This document shows positions 7,812 to 16,228 of a stretch of DNA of 35,827 bases, one piece after another. The translations under genes were made by a program, and so were the position numbers. The notes below the pieces were generated by a model. That model made no database searches. It saw nothing but the letters and a program-made list of their open reading frames with translations, and had not been told where the DNA came from. Location: positions 1-35,827 of the IMG/VR virus record IMGVR_UViG_3300044614_001383; one strand, 5' to 3'. Origin of the DNA: a virus. The number at the start of each line of letters is the position of its first letter. Position 1 is the stretch's first letter.

Positions 7812-8090
7812 GTGGACTTTTTCAAGAAGCTGACGGACCGCGCGGCGCAGCGCAGGATCGACGCCGACGAGGAGATGCTCAAGCGCTACGGCACGCAGTA
7901 CGCCGAGGGCGGCGGGATGCAGCGCGGGCTGATGCGCCTAGCGGCGCAGGGCGGCGATGATGAGATGGACCTGACGCCGACCTTTAGGGCCAAGGTTGGA
8001 GAGCCTACCGGCGCCGACCCGCTCGAGATGTACCGCAAGATGTACCGCACCTATGGCGGCCGCAAGACGCGCGGCCTCCTCTTCGACTGA
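7812..8090 (+). CDS. Small hypothetical protein between rod and ejection-like genes
   Basis: A 92-residue protein starting at GTG 7812, two bases after the stop of the rod gene. It has a basic amphipathic N-terminus (MDFFKKLTDRAAQRRID), an acidic middle (GGDDEMDLTP) and a tyrosine/arginine-rich end (YRKMYRTYGGRKTRGL). No membrane segment or enzyme motif is seen. High G/C third positions support it as a gene. Short proteins of this kind at this place in related gene orders may be minor virion components, but there is no direct evidence. The function is unknown. Confidence 0.6.
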   Translation: MDFFKKLTDRAAQRRIDADEEMLKRYGTQYAEGGGMQRGLMRLAAQGGDDEMDLTPTFRAKVGEPTGADPLEMYRKMYRTYGGRKTRGLLFD

Positions 8091-8101
8091 GGACCACGAC
8101 C

Positions 8102-9400
8102 ATGGCAGAGAAACCCAAGAAGCCCGGACTCTGGAGCCGCTACGTCGGCGGCCTGCTCGGGGAAGACTACGAGAGCATGAGCCCCGAGGAGCGCCGCGCG
8201 GCGAGCCTCTCCGTGCTGGGCGTCATCGCCCGCGGCATGGGCTCGCCCGAGGCTGGCGGCGAGGCGCTCGCGCTTACCCGCGCCAGCCGCGCCGCAGAGC
8301 GTGAGTCCGCCGGCCTCGCCCGCCGCCAAGCCGCCGCCGAGGCGCTGATGCCGCAGGTCGTGGGGCGCCTCTTCGGCGGCTCCGCCGGGCGGCTGGAGAG
8401 CCTTCCTGGCGGCGAGGGTGGCGAGCTGTCTTCACGGTACCGCCAAGACCCGCGCGGCGCCTTGGCGGCGCTCTACGGCTCCCAGGCGGGGCGCGACCTC
8501 GGCCAGATGGCCCCAGACCTCGCCAAGCTCGCCACCGAGGGCACCCTCGGGCGCACGGTGGGCGGGTCGGTGTACAACCCGCTCACGGGTGGGTTCACGG
8601 CGCCGCCGCAGCAGGCTGGCACGACCACCCTGACGCCCGCCGAGGTGCGCCAGCTCGGCGCGCCTGCGGGGACCATCATCCAGCGCGACTCGAGCGGCAA
8701 GTTGAGCGTCCTGCCGGTGCCGCGCGCGGTCGCGGGCGGCGCTGCGCCGCGGGCGGCGGTGGGTGGTGGGGCGCCAGTGGCGCCGGGCGGCGCGGCCATG
8801 CCGCCGGGCATCCTGCCGCCGGAGCGGGCGCGCGCGCTTGGCTTCCGCGAGGGCTCGGTGGTCTACATCGACCCGAAGACGGGCAAGCCGCAGGTGCTGC
8901 AGGCCGGCGCGGCCGGTGCCGCAGCGGCTGGCGCGCCCGGAGCACCCGGCGCCGGCAACGAGCGGCAGCAGTCTGGGCGCCAGATGACGCGCCAGGCGGC
9001 GCTGCAATACGCTGCCAACATCACCGGCGAACCGCTCTCGAAGATTCAGCTGATGTCCCCAGCGGAGATAGAGGATTTGATGCGACGCAAGGGCGGCCGT
9101 GTGCTGCAAGGCGCTCCGGCCCGCATGCTGTCCGGATTGCCGCTGGTCGGCGATTTCGGAAAGGCCGTGATCGAGTCGGCTAACGCCGACCTGATGGCCC
9201 CGGCCAATCAGGGCGGCGCTGGCATTGCAATGCAGCAGAATCCGACCGGGGCCATCACGGCGGCGGACGTGGACGCGGGTCGCGCGCAGTTCCCGAATGC
9301 CATGTACCCGATCGATGTGCAGGCCCAGATGATCCGCTCCATCCTGGAGCAGGGCGGGCAGGTCGAAGAGTACGACGAGAAAGGAAACAAGGTGCGCTAA
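8102..9400 (+). CDS. Ala/Gly/Pro-rich protein, probable internal virion (ejection) protein
   Basis: A 432-residue protein with ATG 8102. The first 85 residues are helical (RAASLSVLGVIARGM, ALALTRASRAAERESAGLARRQAAAEALMP). A low-complexity linker of glycine, alanine and proline covers about residues 200-300. The last 130 residues are again more structured (RQAALQYAANITGEPLSKI and later VQAQMIRSILEQGG). There is no signal peptide. It sits between the S74 rod and another large helical protein, the usual place for proteins packed in the head and ejected with DNA in podoviruses. Its TAA stop overlaps the next ATG (TAATG at 9398-9402). The role is inferred from position and composition only. Confidence 0.55.
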   Translation: MAEKPKKPGLWSRYVGGLLGEDYESMSPEERRAASLSVLGVIARGMGSPEAGGEALALTRASRAAERESAGLARRQAAAEALMPQVVGRLFGGSAGRLESLPGGEGGELSSRYRQDPRGALAALYGSQAGRDLGQMAPDLAKLATEGTLGRTVGGSVYNPLTGGFTAPPQQAGTTTLTPAEVRQLGAPAGTIIQRDSSGKLSVLPVPRAVAGGAAPRAAVGGGAPVAPGGAAMPPGILPPERARALGFREGSVVYIDPKTGKPQVLQAGAAGAAAAGAPGAPGAGNERQQSGRQMTRQAALQYAANITGEPLSKIQLMSPAEIEDLMRRKGGRVLQGAPARMLSGLPLVGDFGKAVIESANADLMAPANQGGAGIAMQQNPTGAITAADVDAGRAQFPNAMYPIDVQAQMIRSILEQGGQVEEYDEKGNKVR

Positions 9401-11322
9401 TGCCTATCCAAGTCCAGATGCCTGACGGCACCACGGCCCGATTCCCCGACGGCACCCCGCCGGAGGTCATCGAAAGGGTGCGGCGCGAGAAGGCCGCGGC
9501 CCTGCAGCGCGGCGCCGAAACTTCCGGCCGCACCGGCGTCCTGCCCACGGCCATTCAGGGCTTCGGTCAGGGCTTCACCTACGGCGGCGCCGACGAGCCC
9601 ATCGCGGGCATCGAGGCCGCGGCTGGCGTGATGCCGTACCGGCAGAGCCTGGCCTCGCAGGCGGCCGAGCGCGAGGCCATGCGCCGCGCCAATCCGCTCA
9701 CCTACGGCGTCTCCGAGCTCGCCGGCGCGCTGCTCTCGCCCAACCCGTTCGGCAAGGTCGGCGCGGTGACATCCGCATACGGGCGCCTCGGCCGCGAGGC
9801 AGCTATGGGCGGCGGCATCGGAGCTGCGCAGGGCGCGCTCGAGGCGCAGCCCGGCGAACGCCTCTCCGGCGCCGCAACGGGTGGCGCGCTGGGCGCCGTC
9901 GCAGCGCCAGTCGCCGGCGCGGTGGGCAGCCTCGCCCGCGGCGGCTCTGCCGTGATGGGCCGCGCCTTCAACCCCAACGAGCCGCGCATCGCAGCGCAGC
10001 AAGTACTCGGCGCCGTGCGCGAGTCCAAGACCGACATCCCGCGCCTCGAGAGCGACGTCGCGCTGACGTCGCCAGGCGAAACGGTTCCCTTCGGGATGCG
10101 GCTCGGGATGCCCGGCCAGCTCGCCACCGAGCGCGCCGGCATCGGCGGCGGCAAGGCCGCGGACATCACCCGCGAGGCGTCGCAGAACATCCTCGCCGAG
10201 TCCGGCGCGCGCACCATGAACATCGTCAACCAGATGACCGGCGGGAACCGCGAGTTCGCGCAGGACACGCTGGCGCGGCTCAAGCGCGCGCGAGACCGCA
10301 ACGCGAGCGAGCTCTACGGGCAGGCGCGCGCGGTCGGTATTGTGCCAGACCAGGAAGTGGTCGAGATGATCTCCCGCGACCCGCTCACGCGCTCGCTCTA
10401 CAAGCAGGCGCAGCTCAACGCGCTGCGGCAGGAGAACCTCAAGCTGCCCGACCTCTTCGACAAGGAAGGAAACCTGATCGCCAACGCTTACCCGTCGGTG
10501 GCGTCGCTCGACTACCTGCTGCGCGCGCTGCGCGCCAAGAAGGACCAGGCATTCCGCGCTGGCAGCGTCAACGCCACCGGCATCAACGCGCTCTTCAAGT
10601 CGCTTGATGAAAAGGTCAAGGACTTGGTGCCGGAGTACCGCGACGCGCGCGCCAAGTTCTTCGAGGATTCCGAACTCATCAAGTTCTCGGAACTTGGGCA
10701 GCGATTCATCAACATGAGCGAAGCGGAGCGCAAGGTCGCCGTGCGCGGACTGACGCCAGACCAGCTCGATCTCGTGCGCGACACCGCGCGCGACTCGCTG
10801 TTCAACCGGCTGGCCTCGGCGGATGACGCCGGGCTCGCGCGGATGCTGACCTCGACAAAGCAGAACCGCGACCTGCTCGGGTTCATCGCCACGACGCCGG
10901 AAGCAGCCGCTCGCGCGGCGCTACAGATCCGGCAGGAGCGCCAGCTTCAAGAGTTCGCCCGCAACATCAACCCCAACATGGGGTCTCGAACGGCACGCAC
11001 GCAGGCGGCGGCCGGGCAAGGCGTAGACCAGCTCGCGGCCGCAGAACAGGCCATGCAGTTCGCCGCGGGTGGCCCGGCGGCGCGGGTGATGACCATCCTC
11101 AACCTCGCCGGCGGCCGCCTGCGCGGCCTCACCCCAGAGGTGCGCGCGGATATGGCGCGGATGCTGACGACGGTCAACCCGGAGCAGCAGAGGCGCATCC
11201 TGGAAAGGCTCAAGGTCGAGGACCAGCTCCTGATGCGCGAGGAAATAGGCCGCGCGCAACGGCGCCTCGGGGACGTGCAATTCGGGGCAAAGGTGCCTGG
11301 GCTTCTCTCGACCGAAGATTAA
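9400..11322 (+). CDS. Large helical internal virion / DNA ejection protein
   Basis: A 640-residue protein. The N-terminus has the phage motif VQMPDGTTARFPDGTPPEVIERV, a short beta unit common at the start of ejected virion proteins. Residues of about 135-190 are glycine/alanine-rich with GxxxG spacing (GGIGAAQGAL, GAATGGALGAVAAP), a glycine-zipper pattern that could insert into a membrane. The rest is long charged helices. In podoviruses such proteins form a channel for DNA through the cell envelope. No lytic transglycosylase motif is seen. It is translationally linked to the gene before it by TAATG. It ends just before a short gap with a possible promoter, so it may be the last gene of the late tail operon. 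Confidence 0.6.
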   Translation: MPIQVQMPDGTTARFPDGTPPEVIERVRREKAAALQRGAETSGRTGVLPTAIQGFGQGFTYGGADEPIAGIEAAAGVMPYRQSLASQAAEREAMRRANPLTYGVSELAGALLSPNPFGKVGAVTSAYGRLGREAAMGGGIGAAQGALEAQPGERLSGAATGGALGAVAAPVAGAVGSLARGGSAVMGRAFNPNEPRIAAQQVLGAVRESKTDIPRLESDVALTSPGETVPFGMRLGMPGQLATERAGIGGGKAADITREASQNILAESGARTMNIVNQMTGGNREFAQDTLARLKRARDRNASELYGQARAVGIVPDQEVVEMISRDPLTRSLYKQAQLNALRQENLKLPDLFDKEGNLIANAYPSVASLDYLLRALRAKKDQAFRAGSVNATGINALFKSLDEKVKDLVPEYRDARAKFFEDSELIKFSELGQRFINMSEAERKVAVRGLTPDQLDLVRDTARDSLFNRLASADDAGLARMLTSTKQNRDLLGFIATTPEAAARAALQIRQERQLQEFARNINPNMGSRTARTQAAAGQGVDQLAAAEQAMQFAAGGPAARVMTILNLAGGRLRGLTPEVRADMARMLTTVNPEQQRRILERLKVEDQLLMREEIGRAQRRLGDVQFGAKVPGLLSTED

Positions 11323-11331
11323 GGCTAGACT
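11303..11331 (+). promoter_or_regulatory. Weak sigma70-like promoter candidate
   Basis: TAGACT at 11326-11331 lies 17 bases after TTCTCT at 11303-11308, in the short gap before the gene at 11361. The -10 element matches at four positions and is preceded by GGC, but the -35 match is poor. The same GGCTAGA core occurs before the portal gene at 26045-26051, which is why it is listed. Confidence 0.25.
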
Positions 11332-11360
11332 CGCCGCACCCCAAAAGGGAGGCGACGCCC

Positions 11361-11723
11361 ATGCCTAAGCAGGACCCCGCCAAGCGGAAGACTGACCGCA
11401 CCAGCCGCCACGAGCGGCTGCAGATCCCGCGTCGGTTCCAGTTGCACGGTCATCAGCTCACCGTGCGCATCATGCCGCGCACCCGATGGCCACACTCGAT
11501 GAACACCGTCGGGATGTATGACCCCGCGTGCCACCGCATCGACCTGCGCGGCGACCAGGGCGACACCGAGCTGCAGCAGACATTCTGCCACGAGTGGGCG
11601 CATGCCCTGCTCGACGAGATGAACCATCCCCTGTCACACGACGAGGTGTTCGTGGATAACCTGGCGAGCCTGCTCCATCAGTCCCTGACGACCTTCGACT
11701 CTGGAGCCAAGCCGTGCCGCTGA
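11361..11723 (+). CDS. HExxH metallopeptidase-like protein
   Basis: A 120-residue protein with ATG 11361 and a GGAGG ribosome site. Residues 76-86 read CHEWAHALLDE, a zinc-binding HExxH motif with His77, Glu78 and His81. A following segment, HDEVFVDNLASLLHQ, resembles the region after the active site in ImmA/IrrE (M78) proteins, where an acidic residue is the third ligand. ImmA-type peptidases cleave phage or element repressors, but the whole protein is short and basic at its N-terminus (KRKTDRTSRHERL), and no DNA-binding domain is fused. It overlaps the next gene by ten bases. It may act on a host or phage regulator, or be an inactive zinc protein. Confidence 0.6.
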   Translation: MPKQDPAKRKTDRTSRHERLQIPRRFQLHGHQLTVRIMPRTRWPHSMNTVGMYDPACHRIDLRGDQGDTELQQTFCHEWAHALLDEMNHPLSHDEVFVDNLASLLHQSLTTFDSGAKPCR

Positions 11724-12709
11724 CCGCATCGGATCAGGAGTTCATCGCCGCCTGGCAGAGACTCAAGAAGGCTTCGGCAGTCTCCAAGGCACTCGACATC
11801 AACCTGCGCAGCGTCTACAGCCGCCGCCGGTCGATGGAGGCGAAATACGGCATGGCGCTCGAGGCAATCAACCCGATCCGCGGCACGAGCGCGCAGAGCC
11901 TCGCCGGCCACCGCGCCAACGCCCTCGCCGCCGAGCGCGCCGAAAAATACGAGGGCGAGATGCACGACACCATCACCGACGGCGTGGTGCTGGTGGCCTC
12001 CGATTGCCACTACTGGCCCGGCATCGTCACCGTCGCGCATGAGGCCTTCTGCCGTCTCGCCAAGTCCCTCAAGCCCGCGATGGTCGTCCTCAACGGCGAC
12101 ATCCTCGACGGCGCCCGCATCTCGCGCCACCCGCGGATCATGTGGGAGCAGCAGCCGCAGCTGAAGGACGAGATCCACGCCGTGCAGGATCGGTGCGCCG
12201 AGATCGAGCGAGCGGCAGGCAAGGCCAAGCTCATTCGGACCATCGGAAACCATGACGCTCGTTATGAGAACATGCTCTCAAGCCGCGTCGCTGAAGTCGA
12301 GGGCATGCCGGGCTCGACGCTGCTCGACTTCCTGCCCAAGTGGCGCGCCGGCTGGGCGCTGCACCTCAACGCCAAGACCGACGGCTGGGTCTGCATCCGG
12401 CACCGCCCGGTCGGCGGCGGCCTGCACGCGGCCATAAACTCGACCCTCAAGGCCGGCGTGAGTTACGTCCACGGCCATCTCCACCAATTGAAGGTGACCC
12501 CGTGGGCCGACTACCGCGGCCGTAGATACGGCGTAGACACCGGCACGATGGCCGACGTCGGCGGCCCGCAGTTCACCTACGTCGAGGCGGGCCCGCTCAA
12601 CTGGGCGTCGGGCTTCGCGGTGCTCACGTTCCGCGAGGGTCGGCTCCTGCCGCCCGAGATCGTGGTGGTCGATGGAGGGGAGGCGTGGTTCCGGGGAGAA
12701 GCGGTCTAG
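11714..12709 (+). CDS. Calcineurin-like metallophosphoesterase with N-terminal HTH-like region
   Basis: A 331-residue protein starting at GTG 11714. Residues 97-99 (DCH), 127-129 (NGD), 178-181 (GNHD) and a late VHGHLH are the conserved metal-binding motifs of the calcineurin-like phosphoesterase superfamily, so it probably hydrolyses phosphodiester or phosphomonoester bonds with two metals. The first 45 residues (WQRLKKASAVSKALDINLRSVYSRRRS) look like a helix-turn-helix, suggesting DNA binding. Combined, it could be a DNA repair or end-processing enzyme. Its TAG stop shares the palindrome CTAG with the stop of the opposing gene, leaving no room for a terminator between convergent operons. 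Confidence 0.75.
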   Translation: MPLTASDQEFIAAWQRLKKASAVSKALDINLRSVYSRRRSMEAKYGMALEAINPIRGTSAQSLAGHRANALAAERAEKYEGEMHDTITDGVVLVASDCHYWPGIVTVAHEAFCRLAKSLKPAMVVLNGDILDGARISRHPRIMWEQQPQLKDEIHAVQDRCAEIERAAGKAKLIRTIGNHDARYENMLSSRVAEVEGMPGSTLLDFLPKWRAGWALHLNAKTDGWVCIRHRPVGGGLHAAINSTLKAGVSYVHGHLHQLKVTPWADYRGRRYGVDTGTMADVGGPQFTYVEAGPLNWASGFAVLTFREGRLLPPEIVVVDGGEAWFRGEAV

Positions 12710-12927
12710 CGCTTTCTCGGGTCCACGCCGGCCAGCATCGAGGCGTACCAGAGCATCTTCTTGGCGTCCTGCTCCACGGAATCCTTCAGCCCGAGCCGCC
12801 AGTTGTACTTGGCCACCTGGCCGCGCAGGTATCCGCGAAACTCCGCCGGCGAGAGCTGCGCCTCGATGGCGTCGATGCACTCGATCTCGCCGGCCTTGTA
12901 ATGGTTCGGGTTGATGGGGTCGCTCAT
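12706..12927 (-). CDS. DUF3310 family protein (T7 gp1.7-like)
   Basis: A 73-residue protein, last gene of the leftward operon. The sequence DPINPNHYKAGEIECIDAIEAQL, then FRGYLRGQVAKYNWRLGLKD and KKMLWYASML, matches the DUF3310 family of small phage proteins. The T7 member, gp1.7, is known as an unusual nucleotide kinase, but short versions like this contain only the conserved core, so activity is uncertain. The start ATG 12927 overlaps the previous stop by four bases. It likely works in nucleotide metabolism during early infection. Confidence 0.75.
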   Translation of the reverse strand: MSDPINPNHYKAGEIECIDAIEAQLSPAEFRGYLRGQVAKYNWRLGLKDSVEQDAKKMLWYASMLAGVDPRKR

Positions 12928-13034
12928 GTCATCACCTCCACGAGAAGCGCGCAGAACAGCAGGATGCCGATTGCCGCGATGATCGCGTCGCGCAGCAGGC
13001 GGAAGAAGGCGTCAAAGTCAGGCGGTTTTTCCAT
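12924..13034 (-). CDS. Very small membrane protein
   Basis: A 36-residue peptide read leftward from ATG 13034, with GGGGGAG just upstream. It has a charged N-terminus (MEKPPDFDAFFRLLRD) and one hydrophobic span (AIIAAIGILLFCALLVEV). It overlaps the gene before it by 17 bases and the DUF3310 gene by four. A single-span micro-protein in an early operon could act on a host membrane protein, for example in superinfection exclusion, but nothing in the sequence shows this. Function unknown. Confidence 0.5.
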   Translation of the reverse strand: MEKPPDFDAFFRLLRDAIIAAIGILLFCALLVEVMT

Positions 13035-13299
13035 CGCTCCCCCTCGCACGGATTGCGTTAACGATTTCCTGCGCGTTGTTGTCCGACACGCAAAGCCCGT
13101 AAACAATCGGGCAAATTGCCTCCCGCTCGGCCTCGACCGCTCGGGCGATGGCGTCCGGCTCCGCGAGCGCGGCGTCGAGGGCGGCGATTTCGGCGCTGTA
13201 ATCCGATTTCTCGCCGCTTGGCCTAATCGTTTTGTCCGCGTCTCTGAACGCCGCGTGTAATCTCCAGACCACAGCGCGGGGCAGGGTGATGTCGCTCAC
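13018..13299 (-). CDS. Small hypothetical early protein
   Basis: A 93-residue protein starting at GTG 13299, chosen because an AGGAGGTG ribosome site lies six bases upstream and the start overlaps the preceding stop (GTGA). The middle is a glutamate/alanine-rich helix (EIAALDAALAEPDAIARAVEAEREAI), followed by the segment CPIVYGLCVSDNNAQEIVNAIRARG. It is soluble and acidic in the centre. No family is recognised. It belongs to a set of four short genes at the distal end of the leftward operon. Confidence 0.6.
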   Translation of the reverse strand: MSDITLPRAVVWRLHAAFRDADKTIRPSGEKSDYSAEIAALDAALAEPDAIARAVEAEREAICPIVYGLCVSDNNAQEIVNAIRARGSDGKTA

Positions 13300-13532
13300 G
13301 GCTTCACCTCCTTTGGCCCAGAACACTCACCCTTGAACATCGCGTGACACCGCCCGCCGCCGTCGAGGCAGTTCGGGTACGCGCAGCCGGTGCGCTGCCC
13401 GCGCAGCTGCTCGAGCTCGGCGCCGTACTCGGCGCACCGCTCCATCAGTTCCTTGCACTTCGCCCGGTACTCGGCCTCGCTGTGCGCGCGCGCGAGCCAT
13501 TCCCTGTCCCAGTCGTCGAGTTCAATCGCCAC
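13296..13532 (-). CDS. Small Cys-rich hypothetical protein
   Basis: A 78-residue protein from GTG 13532, with GGAGGTGG as ribosome site, overlapping the methyltransferase end by 11 bases. The first 45 residues are a charged helix (ELDDWDREWLARAHSEAEYRAKCKELMERC) that may form a coiled coil. The second part has Cys and His residues (TGCAYPNCLDGGGRCHAMFKGECSG) that could bind one zinc ion. No known family is recognised. A role together with the methyltransferase is possible from the overlap but unproven. Confidence 0.6.
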   Translation of the reverse strand: MAIELDDWDREWLARAHSEAEYRAKCKELMERCAEYGAELEQLRGQRTGCAYPNCLDGGGRCHAMFKGECSGPKEVKP

Positions 13533-14901
13533 GGTCCACCTCCGCGATCCGCTTGCCGATCCAGGCCATGCACGGCACGGCCATGCTGTTGCCGAGCGCC
13601 TTGTAGCGCGGGCCGTCCGGTGCTTCGGGCTTCTTGCGCCACGGGATGTTCGTGTAGCCGTCAGGGAAGCCTTGCAGCCGCTCGCACTCGACGGGCGTGA
13701 GGCGGCGGACTTGCATAGCGGGAGTCATCACAGACCCCTCAAAGCCGCCTCCTTCCATGCGTGCCTTCAATGTGCCGAACCCTTCCACGCAAGCGTTTTG
13801 CTCCTCGTCTAACCCAATCGCCACCGGCTGCATCACCGCCGGCACAAGGTGGGCATTCCCGCCCGGCGTGTCGCCGCGGCTGCACAAGGTTTGCGCGGTA
13901 TCGCCCGTTACCGTTTGGTTGTAAGTGTCAAACGCCACCGGCTGCGCGACCGCCATCCCGTTGTCCTTCGCGCCGAGCGGGTGCGTGATGTCGCCGCTTA
14001 CGTCGGGGTCTTGGCGGTTGTGGAAGGCGACTGGCTGCGCGACGAACTGATCTTGCGCCGCCGCCAACGTAAAGGCGCGTTCCTCGCTGCCGAGGTAGCC
14101 CTTGCCAGCCTGCTTGCCGATGTTGGTGCTGCCGCGACTGCCATCCTCGCGCTCGACGCCGCCGCGGACTTTGAAAATGTGCGGCGCTACTCCTGCGCCA
14201 CCGCTTGCAACGCCGCCTCCAACGCCAGCGGCAGCGCCTTGCCGCGCTTGCCGGCTCGGCGGAGAATCCCGGCGCGCGCCGTCGAACTCAAAAAGTACCG
14301 AGGCGGGATTGAACCCGTCTCTAGCACTTGCGACAAGGAACACACGCTTGCGGCGTTGGGCCACGCCGAAATATTGGGCATCAAGGGTCCGCCACTCGAT
14401 TGCTCGCTTGGGGCCAAACACACAACCTGCGTCCGTCCATTTTTTCCCTGGCGGCTGCAGCGGCTCATCTTCGCCGGCAAGCCCTCCCAAAAAACAGCCG
14501 AAAAAATTGTCCTTGGTACTCCGGCATCCGGGCACATTCTCCCAAACACAGATTGCAGGAGGTCGCCCTGCACGGGATCGCTGCTCATCAATGGCCTCCA
14601 AGAGCTTGATGTAGGTGAGTGACAGATTGCCGCGCTCGTCGCCCAATGACCGGCGAAGCCCTGCCACGGAGAACGCTTGACACGGGGTGCCGCCGACCAA
14701 GATGTCCACCTCGGCCAACAACTCCACCGGCCATTCCTCAAAGCGCGTCATATCGCCGAGGTTCGGCACGTTGGGGTAGTGATGCGCGAGCACCGCAGAC
14801 GGGAACGGTTCGATCTCGCTGAACGCGACCGGCTGCCAGCCGAGTGGGTGCCATGCGACGGATGCGGCTTCGATGCCGCTGCAGACTGAGAGGTACTTCA
14901 A
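13522..14901 (-). CDS. DNA (cytosine-5)-methyltransferase
   Basis: A 459-residue C5 methyltransferase that transfers a methyl group from S-adenosylmethionine to cytosine in DNA. Motif I is SVCSGIEAASVAW (5-17), motif IV is GGTPCQAFS with catalytic Cys74, motif VI is ENV (121-123), motif VIII is QRRKR (182-186), and motifs IX-X appear as RRLTPVECERLQGFP and ALGNSMAVP near the C-terminus. The region between VIII and IX, the target-recognition region, is long and holds three degenerate AQPVAF/MQPVAI units. No restriction enzyme is next to it, so it is probably an orphan enzyme protecting phage DNA. Codon use around 14160-14640 is more A/T-rich than the genome, suggesting acquisition. ATG 14901 touches the preceding stop. 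Confidence 0.92.
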   Translation of the reverse strand: MKYLSVCSGIEAASVAWHPLGWQPVAFSEIEPFPSAVLAHHYPNVPNLGDMTRFEEWPVELLAEVDILVGGTPCQAFSVAGLRRSLGDERGNLSLTYIKLLEAIDEQRSRAGRPPAICVWENVPGCRSTKDNFFGCFLGGLAGEDEPLQPPGKKWTDAGCVFGPKRAIEWRTLDAQYFGVAQRRKRVFLVASARDGFNPASVLFEFDGARRDSPPSRQARQGAAAGVGGGVASGGAGVAPHIFKVRGGVEREDGSRGSTNIGKQAGKGYLGSEERAFTLAAAQDQFVAQPVAFHNRQDPDVSGDITHPLGAKDNGMAVAQPVAFDTYNQTVTGDTAQTLCSRGDTPGGNAHLVPAVMQPVAIGLDEEQNACVEGFGTLKARMEGGGFEGSVMTPAMQVRRLTPVECERLQGFPDGYTNIPWRKKPEAPDGPRYKALGNSMAVPCMAWIGKRIAEVDRGD

Positions 14902-15452
14902 TCGGAATCCTCCGCGCTGTGCCAGTCGCGCTGGCGCTTAAGGAACGTCGGCCACTTGAGCTCGTCCACCCAGCTGCGATCGTCGATCAGCACCTGGTTG
15001 GTCGGCTGCGCCGTGAACCGGCCGTTGTCGAGCTGCAGGAAGTAGAACTCCTTGCTCTGCGCCGGCGAGGCGCTGAACGCATCGCCGACCGGCGCCAGCG
15101 TGAAGAGGTACATGCCGGCGTGCTCGGCGCCGTCCTGCAGCCGCACCCTCGCATTCATGGAGGAGAGGTACGGATATTCGAGGGTCGTGAACTGCCAGCC
15201 GTAGGCGTCCCAGGTCGCGGCCTGCCACGGCTCCCAGGGCGGGGCGTCCTTGACCGCGGCGAGCTGATGCAGCGGCACGTTGCGGTAGACCGCGCCGCAC
15301 TCGAGCAGCACATGGCAGCCGAACGCGCGGCCGGGCCACGAGGTCAACCCGAACCAGACCGCGCGCAGCGGCTCGTGCTTGCCGATTGCGTCTGCGTCGA
15401 TCCAGACATACTGATGCGCGGGCAGCGGGCCGGCGTGTGTGTGTAGCGTCAT
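14898..15452 (-). CDS. Hypothetical early protein of the leftward operon
   Basis: A 184-residue soluble protein read from ATG 15452. It has many aromatic residues and beta-like segments (HQYVWIDADAIG, LRAVWFGLTSWPGRAFGCHVLLECGAVYRNVPL, TWDAYGWQFTTLEYPYL, KEFYFLQLDNGRFTAQPTNQVLID). The sequence LHQLAAVKDAPPWEPWQAATWDAYG is regular and well conserved-looking, and codon bias is normal for this genome. I do not recognise the family and see no metal or nucleotide motif. It lies between the exonuclease and the DNA methyltransferase and overlaps the latter by four bases, so a DNA-related job is possible. Confidence 0.65.
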   Translation of the reverse strand: MTLHTHAGPLPAHQYVWIDADAIGKHEPLRAVWFGLTSWPGRAFGCHVLLECGAVYRNVPLHQLAAVKDAPPWEPWQAATWDAYGWQFTTLEYPYLSSMNARVRLQDGAEHAGMYLFTLAPVGDAFSASPAQSKEFYFLQLDNGRFTAQPTNQVLIDDRSWVDELKWPTFLKRQRDWHSAEDSD

Positions 15453-15518
15453 AAGGTACCGGCTGTCTGGACGGGGCCGGGCTCCGAGTAGGGGTTTGCC
15501 AGACTCAAGGATGGATGG

Positions 15519-16226
15519 TCAGGCCGCGCGCTTCTTGAGCTTCTCGTTCAGATCGTGCAGCGCCCGCAGGTGCAGGAACGCCGGCCAAGCATCATCGTCC
15601 AGGGACGGGTAGAAGTGGTGGCCGAAGTCGCCGTTCTCCTTGCTGAACCGCAGCAGGTGGTACCCGCCGTCGATCTCGTTCCCGGTGGTCTCCGTATAGG
15701 CCTTGGCATACGCCGCCAGTTGGCAAAGCATCTCCGGCCAGACCGAGTTCGAGGTCTTGAAGTCCCCGAGCACGAGCTTGCCGTCGAGCCTGCCGATGAA
15801 GTCCAGGGTGCCACCGTACCGGTGCGCCTCGCTGATGACCTTGACCTCGCAGTCGATGATCTCGAGCTGCGTGCCCTTGCACCAGAACTCGAAGGCCGAG
15901 TACGCCGACGATGCGCGCGCGCGGAACGACACCGGGTCGGTGACAGTCTCGGCGGCGATGCTCTGCTCGAGCACCTCCACCGGGCTACCGCCCTTCACCC
16001 AGGCCTCGCACATGGCGTGCACACACGTCCCGATGGCGAGGATGTCGTTGCCCTCGTACAGGCCGCCCGGCGCGTCCTTGCCTTGACCCTCCAGCAGCCC
16101 GTGCTCGCGGCCCTGCTTGTACGCCCAGTTGATGAGCGCCCCGGGGTCCTTGATCTTGAGGACCGTGGTCACCGACGGGATCTTCTTCCCGTCAGCCGCC
16201 TTGTAACCCTGCCGTGGTGTGGGCAT
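15519..16226 (-). CDS. RecB/Cas4-type PD-(D/E)XK exonuclease
   Basis: A 235-residue nuclease starting at ATG 16226, two bases after the SSB-like gene ends. The motifs of the RecB-like nuclease fold are in order: His70 (IGTCVHAMCE), Glu127 (CEVKV), Asp142 (GGTLDFIG), Asp155-x-Lys157 (LGDFKTS) and the QxxxY motif Gln169-Tyr173 (CQLAAY). Such enzymes digest double-stranded DNA ends for recombination or degrade host DNA. The pairing with an SSB-like protein in one operon suggests a phage recombination module; no annealing protein was recognised nearby. A longer upstream reading frame exists but runs through the SSB gene and is rejected. Confidence 0.8.
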   Translation of the reverse strand: MPTPRQGYKAADGKKIPSVTTVLKIKDPGALINWAYKQGREHGLLEGQGKDAPGGLYEGNDILAIGTCVHAMCEAWVKGGSPVEVLEQSIAAETVTDPVSFRARASSAYSAFEFWCKGTQLEIIDCEVKVISEAHRYGGTLDFIGRLDGKLVLGDFKTSNSVWPEMLCQLAAYAKAYTETTGNEIDGGYHLLRFSKENGDFGHHFYPSLDDDAWPAFLHLRALHDLNEKLKKRAA

Positions 16227-16228
16227 GG

